Assembly: GCF_039555335.1 (NCBI RefSeq)
Contig: NC_092635.1
Coordinates: 47,574,052 to 47,638,051, forward strand
Direction: 5' to 3'
Origin: Amphiura filiformis
Taxonomy: Eukaryota; Echinodermata; Ophiuroidea; Amphilepidida; Amphiuridae
DNA length: 64,000 nt
This document shows positions 33,360 through 43,561 of the stretch, piece after piece; the stretch's first letter is position 1; each line of letters starts with the position of its first letter. A program made the translations under genes and the position numbers. The notes under the pieces are model-generated. The model was not told the origin of the DNA. It searched no databases and saw only the letters and a program-made list of their open reading frames with translations.

Positions 33360-34045
33360 TGTATAATGCCGCTAACCTCTTGGTCATTTGGGTACATAGC
33401 ATAAACTGGGAATAATACAATGAAGACACTTGATCACAACCTTGAACTTATCATAATCTTTTAATATAATTCATCACCATTTGTAATAAATATACATTTG
33501 TTGAACATGATTACTGATATTTTTAAAATTACTGACATTATTTCTGTACATATCATATCCTTATGAACATGGCAGAGTGCCAAATGACAGTTCATCATAA
33601 TATAAATTGTCCCCCTTTAACATGTGAATTACAATTGGAAACAGATTCCTGTAAGGCCAAAAAAAAAATTATGGGCCCGAACGACCCAGATTTTCCATTT
33701 TGGGAGGATATTTTTTATTTGGGCGCCAAAATTTATTGATTTTCACTGACAATTTTTGAAAGTATTCAGAACATTTTCAAAATATGTTTGCCAAAGAAAT
33801 AGAACAAATTAATTCTTGCCAAATGTTCCAAGCTTTTGGTGATATTTGGGTCATTTTAGCCTCTTGGAAAAGCAGTGCTAGACACTGAATGTTGTATGAA
33901 ATAAATAAAGCTTTAAAAAAATATAGGCCTAATTAATGAATTAATTAACAAAAATAAAAATCCTGACCAAACCTTTCATACTTGAGAAGTCCATCCACCA
34001 GTAAAACATGAGGTTTTTTCATCCCTAATGGTTACATGTTTGTAA
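33360..34045. other. Interval with no gene
   Basis: Includes an A-run and ATGGGCCCGAACGACC at ~33671; not otherwise recognisable. Confidence 0.4.
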
Positions 34046-34148
34046 AGGGACACACCATTTGATACTCAGGGGGGGGGGGGGTAGGAAGTTGGAGTCGGGG
34101 GAAGAAAAACTTCCTACCCCCACCCTGAGAATCTAATGGTGCGTCCCT
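34046..34148. mobile_element. Short foldback MITE with poly-G centre
   Basis: GGGACACACCATTTGATACT and (complement) GGGACGCACCATTAGATTCT are the outer arms; the inner arms are GTAGGAAGTT / AACTTCCTAC. TAA lies at both borders. Confidence 0.7.
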
Positions 34149-34558
34149 AATGTACATATCCCATGAGTAGGGGTTCTCAGATAATGCTTGGTACACATGC
34201 CCTTTCCAGAAACCTATTCAAGATTATAAGACAGTTTGATTCTGATAACCCTTAGGAGTCATCACGGGACTAGCATGGATACCAAAACAAAATCCAATTT
34301 GCCAGCAAAGTGGTTACATTTTTGGTAACTGGATCACACACCTTTTGGAATTGGTAGTACATGCCATAGACTTTGTGTTTTGATAATTTCGATCGTGGTG
34401 CAGAACTCAAAAGTGTGATCCAGTTGGCATAGTGATAATCGGATTACACATCACTTCGCTTGACACCATTTTAAAGAGACTGTTTCCTTATATATCGGGG
34501 AAAAATATCATTTTATGTCTCAAAGCTTGCACAGATCTAGAAATCAAGTGAAGAGTGC
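34149..34558. other. Interval with no gene
   Basis: No supported feature. Confidence 0.5.
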
Positions 34559-34623
34559 TATTCCCCCTCAACTCAAACTAATCAGAATAAGTTTTTGATT
34601 AGTTTGGGTTGGGGGGGGGGAAA
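34559..34623. repeat. Inverted repeat, ~24-bp arms
   Basis: TTCCCCCTCAACTCAAACTA and, complemented, TTCCCCCCCCCAACCCAAAC, both followed by TAATCA, with an ~18-bp loop. Confidence 0.7.
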
Positions 34624-35998
34624 TAGCAAAATATTTTCGATAATTGAAAGTGTCATTTTAGAAGTTCACAACATATTTTCCAACAAATGCTTCAAACATT
34701 TTGACCTACGTTTTTGTGAAAAGAAATGCGCACTGCAAGATGAATGTGGCAGCTTTGAGTGTGTGGCAGCTTTGAGACATACTTCTTTTAAGCCTTAACT
34801 TACATCACATGTAGGTAATTTACTCTACTTCAAAAGGGATATTTGATGGCTACAAAACATAAAAGTTTGATCTTAAAAGTGGATGGTCTATGGAAACTGA
34901 ACATCCCTTGGTGAACAAGACTCATATTCAATAAGGAGTCTTGTCAAGAACCACTGCAGTCCCACCCAAACCTTTTCTAGCTGACAGCCTAATGTTAATA
35001 ACCCAAATAGAAACTCTCTCTGATTAATACCCAGGGGGCCACTCAAGTTCCACAGTGTACACATCCATTACCAAAGATTTTCAAAACATACCCTTTAAAA
35101 ACAGGATTTTTCCTTTTGAGCAAAATACACCCCTTAACAGGAATTTAACTCGGTTGTGCAACAAATTTTCCCCCTAAACCAGTGAGATTGTACCTGAAAG
35201 ATACCCTTAGTAGTATTTGTTCGTAAAGATATCACCCTTACAGGTTTATGATAAAATAAACCCTTGTACATGTTTTTGTTTATAATTTTCTAATATTTAT
35301 GTTAGGGTTATGTTCCTTATGCAAAACATGCCATGGAAACTCGCTTTGTGAATAGCGGGATCATTAAAATTCGCATCTTTCTGGGCACTTGTGTATATTT
35401 TGAAACTGCAGTTGCTCCTGTGAATTAATATAAGAGCTAAAACTGTTTGTTTGTATTATTTCTTCTTTAAACTGGGACACAATTACATGTAATCAGTTAA
35501 ATACCACAATAAATCATCTGTTCATCCTTGAGGTCACCTAAAATACTGTAAAATACATGTATGGGCTTCTCACTGATACTAGTACCAAAATCTCCAATCT
35601 GAATGAAGAAAAAGAGGGCCATTAAACTGATTACAGACACATTATCTCAATTATCAGTTATCACTTGCTTGTTCATGTAATATGAAAACTATCAACATTT
35701 GGTTTAAATTGGATTTGCAGAGACCAAAGGCTGTGAATGTGATACATACCCAATACCATACACCTGTGAGCATTGCTATATTGTTTCATACTGCATACAG
35801 GAACAAACAAGGGATATACTCATTTTTATAGTAGATATAGCTTTACTGATCATCATTGATAAAATATGCCAACATTACAAAACAGCAAAGTTGGAATTAA
35901 ACTTACTGTCAATCAAACTCAGAAACAGTTTATGATTTGTCATCATATAGTTTAGTGTTTCACTTTCACACATATAAGTTCATCTTCAAAGTTAGGTT
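34624..35998. other. Interval with no supported gene
   Basis: AT-rich; no convincing ORF or repeat beyond scattered MITE-like words near 35030-35250. Confidence 0.45.
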
Positions 35999-36426
35999 TT
36001 ATGCACAAATCAATTGTAGTCCCGGGGATACCGGGGACCTACCCGGGGATGTGATTTTGGAAACTGTTACAAACATGTTACAGTCCCGGCTTAGTCCCCG
36101 CAGGGCGGGGCACTATTTCTGTGTACATCCTGGGGTACATCCCAGGCCAAGTCCCCGCCCCTAGCCCCAGGCACCATGTTCGAAGTCCCCACGAGTGTTT
36201 CCCCCGCATACGACCCGGCACGGTTGTGAGTACTCTTCTATTACGTCCCGGTACACTCCCGTGTAGATCCCGCCTGTTTCAGAGGCATTACATCCCCAGT
36301 ACACTCCCCCACTATGTCCTCGCACTGCGGGACACATTGAGCTGTTACATCCCGGCCAAGTCCCGGCTCGGACCTCGCTATTGCCAGGCCCCTGGAGGGC
36401 CAGGACTACAATTGATTTGTGCATTA
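35999..36426. mobile_element. Harbinger-type MITE with GC-rich interior
   Basis: TGCACAAATCAATTGTAGTC at 36002 is perfectly mirrored at the right end (to 36423). TTA flanks both sides (35999-36001, 36424-36426). The interior is strikingly GC-rich in an AT-rich setting and dense in AGTCCCGG/TACATCCC words. The two ORFs that cross it (36121-36540 plus, 36161-36424 minus) follow from composition and do not look like genes. Confidence 0.75.
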
Positions 36427-36902
36427 GTAACTAGAAACTTCTTTTGCTTGGGTGAAGTGTCTGTAATTCCATTTCTCCAGGCACCAGATGAATCAACCTC
36501 ACTTTGGTCTGTTTTTAAACCTTATCAAAGGCTGTGGTGAGTTTAATGATCGTCACATGCCAAATAGTTGATTAATTTCTGACTTCTATTATAAATACAT
36601 GTTTGTTGAAGCTCCTAAAATAAAATGGTTAATTCAAACCACGCAATACACACACAAAATGCCCTTGTCAGCATGCTACACGCACAGAGGAGCATGCACT
36701 GTGCTGAGTATGCTCTGTGCAATACAAAAATACACTCATTAATATGGCAATTACTTGACTATCAACAATAGCATTGATATAACTACTAATGATAATACAG
36801 AATGCCTACAAAAGGGATATATACAAGGTATAACAAAATAAGTTTACCATTAACTTTTGGTTGTTAAGTTGACCAGGTGTGTAGCCAGATATATGTGGCT
36901 GC
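36427..36902. other. Interval with no gene
   Basis: No supported feature. Confidence 0.5.
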
Positions 36903-37616
36903 TAAGGGCTGTTATTTTCTTCGGGCAGGGAGGGGTCATGATTATGTTGGTGACCAGAGTCAATTTTATGAACCCCCTCCATCGTGGGCTGAACATTTTG
37001 TGGCACCCCCCCTAATTTTAGGCAGAATATTTTTATGACCACCCTTCTGCACGCATACCAGAAACAAATTTTCCCAAAAAAGTCAAGAAATGTGTGCTTG
37101 ATGGAAAGGTGACCACAGTACGGAAACATTTGTCATTGTAACTAAAGATGGTGCAAAATGTGTGGTGGAGAGTGTAAATATGCATGTAGGGCAGTCCGGC
37201 ACCCAAAATGTTTAATAGTCACATGCCCTTACACTCGGTTTCAGAGAAGTATGGCAGCTTGCTCAGATTGATGCGAGCACCCGTTAATGAGGGACATAAT
37301 GCAGAGCTTTGTTTGTGCCAACCAACGTTTTGATGCGTAATTGGCCAATCAGATTACCACATCTGTTATTATGATTGTCAGATGATTGAATCAGCTAATC
37401 AGAACCCTACTTCTGTGTTTACACCGTGCACACTCTGAAAATGTAAACAAGTGCTGTTCTTCTTTCACAGAAACTGTAGTAATTTTATAACCTTCCTATT
37501 TTTGGTATCTCCCTATTTTTGGTGTAAACAAATTTGACCCTCACTATTCTTTGGTATACAATTTTTATGACCCCAAGTATATTCATGAACCTTTCTGAAG
37601 AAAATGACAGCCCATA
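36903..37616. mobile_element. Harbinger-type MITE (GGGCTGTCATTTTCTTCGG family), copy 1, expanded
   Basis: Left TAA + GGGCTGTTATTTTCTTCGG; right GAAAATGACAGCCC + ATAA. The left interior GGTGACCAGAGTCAATTTTA matches the copy at 41323. At ~710 bp it is about three times longer than its relatives, so other DNA (roughly 37135-37540) has probably been inserted. Confidence 0.65.
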
Positions 37617-38283
37617 AATTCACAAAACAGTCGCCTTTAATGTAAAGGTCATTCAGCATGTTTAAGCCAACCTGAAGCATTCAACCTTGTTCACCTCAAC
37701 CACTTATATTGTCATTATTGGAGGTCAAGCTTCACCTCAGCTTACTTTCACCTTTTGCTCACAAATGTAAAGTCAACTTTCACTTTATAAAACATGCATC
37801 AAAAGGTTTTCCATTGTCTCACTATTCATGCGTTCAATTTGTCACCACCATCAGTTCACAATGATGCCTGATGAAAGCAAAAGCCAAGTTTAACCTTGAT
37901 CATATGAATGCTTTTAATAGTTCAAGCTGCTCCTAGTAGCTCATTTGACAAATCCAAACTTAATCATTGTAAAGCGGTATCCAAGAAGAAGAAGAAGAAA
38001 GTGGTGAAGCTTGGTGTGGCTTTAGGAAAGTAGCTCCAAGTTTTGTGGGATAGCAACCCCTGTAAATGTATTCCTTATTTTTAAGATGCCGGCTTTTGTA
38101 ACAGTATCCACATCCAGTTTTGAAGCAAGTGTGAAGTGTGCGTGCTGTGGACAGAACAAAAATATACTGATTATTATTGACATATACCTCTGTGAAATTC
38201 CTAAAACACTATTTCCAAATCAATGTGTAAATTGTCAACAAGAAATCAAGGGCTCAGCAACACAACATCTTAACTCAAAATAG
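37617..38283. other. Interval with no gene; short AAG microsatellite
   Basis: GAAGAAGAAGAAGAAAG at ~37986. Otherwise no feature. Confidence 0.5.
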
Positions 38284-38490
38284 CATACCTGCCAACCCTA
38301 AGACCTCACAAATAGGGACAAATGTGAGAAAAAAATCTGAAATAGGGACATTCCTGAATTTTCTATACCTTACTGCAGTCATATTTTTGCAAAAATAGGG
38401 ACACTTGGTAAAATTGCTCTCTTTTATGCTATTTGTTTCTGTAAAAATAGGGACAGTCCCTATTAAATAGGGACAGTTGGCAGGTGTGAA
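38284..38490. mobile_element. MITE with CCTGCCAAC ends
   Basis: Left ATACCTGCCAACC and right (complement) CACACCTGCCAACTGTCCC. The word AATAGGGACA occurs five times inside. No clear target duplication; the tip type is hAT-like. Confidence 0.55.
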
Positions 38491-38911
38491 ATAACTAGTT
38501 TGAGTGTACTGTGTAAATACAAACCATGATGTACATATGATTTTGTGTCCATTAAAAGTAGGCACTGACAGCTTAATTTTCATATCATTATCAAAATCTC
38601 ATTTTCACCACAAATGGAGTTAAGATACTGTGGCGCTTTTAATTGGGGGTGCCACCCAGCCCCACCTTTCCTGGTTCCGGAAAACTGATTTTGCTTCTAG
38701 TTATTTGTATTAACTGCAATCCACAAAATTACCAAGTGTTAATTATGGTATTTACCTATATAATTCCACGTTTTACCCCTGTCCGTATGTACACCATGCT
38801 TGCACTCATCGTGAACTTGGGATGTAATATTTTGCACACAAGAGAAAAAAGCTATATCCCAGTAAGGGCCAAAATTTATCTCAGTTTTGATAAGCAACCA
38901 TAGCAATCAGA
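38491..38911. other. Interval with no gene
   Basis: No supported feature. Confidence 0.5.
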
Positions 38912-39161
38912 GACATGCAGTGGCATAGCTAGGGGGCAGGGGTGACACATGCCCTGGGCGCCAGGTTTTGAAATGATGATAGATTAAAAAAGGTGTTGAT
39001 GAAAATATAAACTTTCTCAAATTACATAAACCAAATGAAATACCGGTACCTGTTATTAATGTTTCTTTTTGTAGTGTATCTATTGAGGTACAAGCTGTGA
39101 AAAGTTTGTATCCTTGCCCTGGGCACCACAACCCCATACATGTAGCTACACCACTGGACAT
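38912..39161. mobile_element. hAT-type MITE (CAGTGGCATAGCTA)
   Basis: Ends CAGTGGCATAGCTA (38918) and TAGCTACACCACTG (to 39155); inner GCCCTGGGCGCC / GCCCTGGGCACC. GACATG lies directly outside both ends. CAGTGGCGTAGCTA-like tips are characteristic of hAT elements in many animals. Confidence 0.75.
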
Positions 39162-39445
39162 GCAACATAAAAAGAAATATATACTGGAATAACTGTTCTT
39201 ACCTACAATGGCTTTCTAGTGTCAGTGGTGTGTGCCATTCATGGTCTTGTTTGATCACATCTAAACCTGTTCTGCCCCACTGTAAAAATCATCCATTCTA
39301 CATAGTTTTGCAAACTATCTATGTCTTCTCCATATCCAGTATACTTGGAAACACATTGACCACTGCCATATGCCTGGAGTAAGCTCTGCCATCTGGAAGT
39401 AGTAAAACAATTCTGTATAATTATAACACTTACTGCCAAAATTGT

Positions 39446-39641
39446 GGGCTGTCATTTTCTTCGGAAGGGGGGACTCAAATATACGGGGGTCAAAAATTGT
39501 AGCCTTTTTAGGGGGGTAAGGTGTATTGGTAGTGGTGGTCATAAAATTTTGTTGCCGAGATAGAGGGGGTCGCAATTGTATTGATGCCGACTTTTTGTAA
39601 ATGTGGGGCCCCCATTTCCAAAGAAAATGACAGGCCCCTAA
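39446..39641. mobile_element. Harbinger-type MITE (GGGCTGTCATTTTCTTCGG family), copy 2
   Basis: Left GGGCTGTCATTTTCTTCGGA, right AAAGAAAATGACAGGCCCC + TAA. Interior has the family's GGGGTC and ATGAC-like words. Confidence 0.7.
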
Positions 39642-41322
39642 AAGATTGAATGGAAGTTTAAAATGTTCCTAAAATTAATTTAGCTGCCAAGGTCATACAA
39701 GTAGCCCACTGTATTCACCATAATTAGTTCCCCTCCCCTAATAACCACACCTAAAGAAACTTTTGAATGACAACCGTACAACTAAATTGATCAAATGTGT
39801 GAATAAAATCACCTTCTAAACAGTGGTGGCACTAGGGGGGACATAGGGCACTTTCCCCAAAATATATTTTTCTTGCCCCTCCCTCCACTTTTAACTCCAA
39901 TATTCCAAACATTTTCCACTTTTTGTGGTAATTTTGTGCAAACTTTGTTGATTTTGATTTAATAGTGATTTGATTTGGATGAATTGTATATTGTAGAGCA
40001 AATTGCCTAGTTTGAAATAGTTGAAGTGCAATTTTAACAACATTTTTTATGTGATCGCCTGTCGTGATCAGCTGTGTTTACTTCTGAACATCCATTGCTT
40101 TACACTGTGTCATGCTTCATCATTTGATTGCCATGAGTAACTTGCAATGGATCGCTATTATCACAATGGTAATTTTTTCCCAGGATTTCATTTGGCTGTT
40201 CCATCCCCAAGGTTCTAATTCTGTAAAGGTTCATCCCTCAGAGGGTCCCTCCTTTCCTCAAGCACTGTTGGAAAAGACCGAAAACTACTAACAATGCTAA
40301 TTTTACACCCCCCCCCCCCATCAATTCATGAAAATGTTATTCTCTCAGTCGATGTTGTTCCATCCAGTGCTCTACCCCATTTCTCAGTCTGTCAAAAGGA
40401 CACCTTGTGAAATCCCTATTGGTTTGTACAGGGCCTTTCAGTTCAATTTTCTCCATGTAAAAAGCTCCAATTTGCTCAAATTGTAAATATTAGGAATTTA
40501 TTCCCTGATATTAGAAATCAAACTGTTTGAATTGTTTTACCAAGAGGTACTACATGTAGTTATTTTGTGACATGTTTTGTGATTCCCCCATTGGGTACAA
40601 ATATAGTTATCCATGTCCAACTTAGTTTCGTCAGCACAGACTGTATTATCATACTGACATTTTTTTATAGAATACCGATACTCTACTAGTCTTCACTATT
40701 AGCTGGACTATAAGCAGGCATGAAACACGTAGCGGAAGAGCATCGGACAAAGTGTCATAACAATGCAAAAACTGTCCCACAATGCATTGCAAACTTCCAA
40801 TGCTGATTGGGCTTAGTAAAATGTACACAATAAATTCCCACTGTAGCACGATAGACACCCATATGATAAAGGCCCGGATCAAGGCCTGACGGTGGGATAT
40901 TTCTCACTTAGATCCATTCTTCCCATTGGTTGCTTAATTGGCGATATTTAGCTGTTCCATCTCACCCCTCGGACACGAAGGGGCGATGACCTTAGTCTTT
41001 CAGCTTACATGAATGGGAATTAAACCAGATTTTCCCTTGTTTTCCCAATTTCTCCATTCAGTGATTTGCTCATCCGGACGATCGTAAAAAATCTTAATTC
41101 AGATTTTGGTACCTTAGTTAATTGTCATAGATAAAAATGTAAACATAGCCTGCGAGTGGTTCAGCCGAAAGCCATGTATTTTAAGACAATATATATACAT
41201 TTTACACGGATCTGTAATTCTAAATTATAGCGACATGTATTTGAATGGGGCTTCCACAGCCTTCCAGCAATGCCGTTTTCTTCATTTTTTGCCAAATTTG
41301 TCATTTCAAAAATACCACATGA
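39642..41322. other. Interval with no supported gene; one solo hAT end
   Basis: CAGTGGTGGCACTAGGGGGG at ~39823 is a lone hAT-like left tip without a visible partner. A C13-like run lies at ~40306. The rest is unassigned. Confidence 0.45.
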
Positions 41323-41562
41323 TAAGGGGGCTGGCATTTTCTTCGGAAGGGGGGGTCCCAAATATGTCGGTGACCAGAGTCAATTTTTTATGACCCGCTT
41401 ATCGCTGAACAAATTTTTTTATGACCCCCCCTATCGCTGGGTCAAAAATTTTATGACCCCCACCTTCCAACTACACAGACTCAAGAAAAATTATTTGTCG
41501 CTGGAACTATGACACAGAGAAAGTGTGCGGAGCCCGTTCGAAGAAAATGCCAGCCCCTAATT
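41323..41562. mobile_element. Harbinger-type MITE (GGGCTGTCATTTTCTTCGG family), copy 3
   Basis: TAA + GGGGGCTGGCATTTTCTTCG on the left, CGAAGAAAATGCCAGCCCC + TAA on the right. Interior contains three TTTTATGACCC words. Best-preserved short copy (~240 bp). Confidence 0.8.
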
Positions 41563-41767
41563 TGAATGACTTATCCTTGACTTTTAAGCAATTTATAAAT
41601 CATTTTCATTTTTGTAAACGCTCGGATCACTGAATGGGTCTTTAACAACATTTCCCTCTCCTGGTTCAACAACAAAAATTTGTGTTCCCCCTCAAGATCC
41701 CAAAAAAATTTTGGGTACCTCGATCCTCAAAATTACCATCCCCCCTGTCGTAAATAACGATCGCTCC
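41563..41767. other. Short interval with no gene
   Basis: No supported feature. Confidence 0.5.
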
Positions 41768-43162
41768 CTATAAGTAGGTATGAGAGGCAAACCTTAGTTA
41801 ACACATTTGCTTGTCAGCCAAATTCGCCTAGACCAGGGCCCAAACACAATAGATATTTACTTAGAAATGTAAAAGAACAGCTAGGTCAAGGAAACCTACA
41901 TAAATATGTTGTCTATACTTCACTTGACCCAAATGATTTTTATGGTGATGAGACACTCACACATGTAATTTTAGAGGGATTTTGATAGCAGTTCCACATA
42001 GAAAAGCTGCTATCATCATGAGACTAAGATCTAGAAACACCACAGAAATGCTGTTTTGTTAGCTGAATCCCCGGCAGAATCTTTTTGATGAAAGTCAATC
42101 TTTGACAATATGTAACTTTGCTACGGAAAGTCCGAAAGTGCTATGACAAAAAGGTCAGTTTGATGGCAAATTTTAATTCACCTTTCATACCTACTACATC
42201 ATACATGTATAATTAGCATGCTATGATGCTATAAATACATGTACTATAAGTTATAGCAGTGCCGTGCATTATTACGCTGACTTTCAGTATTCGGCGGAGG
42301 AGGACGATTTCGACCTCCTGGTTTGTTTACAAACAGAGAGGTAGACAAAAACCGCTCCGCTTGTCCAAACACTCAAGTATCAGAAGGATGGTCCACAATA
42401 TAGCGTGATTCACGTAACCTGAATAGGGATAAAAGCTGTCACGTAGAACCATGTGCTTCTATTGTCCAATTTGCCATCAAGATTTCATATGGAAACAGTT
42501 CAGACCCAGTACACGATCATGTCAGAAATTAATATTTTGTTCTGGGTCTGATTATTCGGACTAAAGTTATAGGTATGCTAGGTGAATTCAAATTTGCCAT
42601 CAAACTGCATCATTTTATATATCAAATTAAAGCCCTTGAGTAAACAAAGCCAAAACTGAAACCCTTTTTTCATAGCACTTTCCGTAGCAAAATTACATCT
42701 TGTCAAAGATTGACTTTCATCAAAAAGATTCAGCTAGCAAAAATTCCCCAAAACAGCATTTCGGGGGTGTTTCTAGATCTTAGTCATGGAAGTCTTATGC
42801 TGGTTTCATACTACCCTGCCGCTTGCCGCTGAGCGGCGTGGCGCACGCGCATTGCAGACACACGGACACAATAAAGGCTTGTCATTGGTTGAAACGTCCT
42901 GCGGCAAGCGGCAGGAAAGTATGCTGGAGGTTTTAGTCTCATTTATAGCAGCTTTTTTTAATGGAACTGCTATCAAAATCCCTCTAAAATTCCATGTGCG
43001 ATTGTCTTATCACCATAAGTATAGCACTGTATAGAAAAACATATTTATGTAGGTTTCCTCCTCGGCCAGTTGTTTTAAATTTCTATGTAAATTTGCATTG
43101 ACATTTTCGGCGAATTTGGCTGACTAGCAATGTGTAGGTTTGCCTGGGATACCTACTATAAG
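41768..43162. mobile_element. Large foldback element, ~1.38 kb, with 7-8 bp target duplication
   Basis: CTATAAG occurs at 41768-41774 and 43156-43162, immediately outside inverted tips TAGGTATGAGAGGCAAACC and (complement) TAGGTATCCCAGGCAAACC. Arms of ~410 bp pair through many blocks: GTCAGCCAAATTCGCC, GAAACCTACATAAATATGTT, TTTTAGAGGGATTTTGATAG, CAGTTCCA, ATGAAAGTCAATCTTTGACA and TTTGATGGCAAATTT. The centre (~42190-42575) is unique. The right arm is longer because of a nested element. No transposase. Confidence 0.85.
42788..42932. mobile_element. Short MITE nested in the right arm of the foldback
   Basis: The left arm of the foldback reads (complemented) CTTAGTCTCATGATGATAGC without a break. 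In the right arm the same text is split: TTAGTCAT at 42780 and TTAGTCTCAT at 42933 surround 145 bp with inverted inner ends (CATACTACCCTGCCGCTTGC and its complement). TTAGTC(TC)AT is the target duplication. Confidence 0.75.
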
Positions 43163-43561
43163 CTTAACTGAAAACACGTCACACTTTGATATTTGTAGAA
43201 GTACTTACTTCAAAAGGATATAGGCCTAGCTGCTAAAGACGCCTCTTTCTTTCTCCGTGATCGAAAAGTAATATTGGTGGATGAATTTCACTAGAATTTA
43301 GACAGAATAGCCGATCATGCGATGATGCTTTACGGGTATCAGTACGTACAGCTGAGCCACAGCTGAATTTTTGCTTGTAGTCTCTACATCAGCGACAAGC
43401 AGAGGGAGCATGAGGGAGCGTAACCAAACTGGTTGCAGAGGAGACTATGTATAGAAAGCCAATGCTGCCATAAATTTCGTTTTAATTGAAAGAGATGAAA
43501 TTCCCCTCAAATTCGCATTTCAAAAAGGAAATTTATAATTTTATCTGGCTGACCTGATAGT
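43163..43561. other. Interval with no gene; end of a dispersed repeat
   Basis: GGTTGCAGAGGAGACTA at ~43430 matches the repeat at 19213-19320. Confidence 0.4.

Noticed and set aside
36121-36540. 139-codon ORF and an opposing 87-codon ORF
   Set aside because: Both lie mostly inside the GC-rich interior of a Harbinger-type MITE; low stop density there follows from composition.
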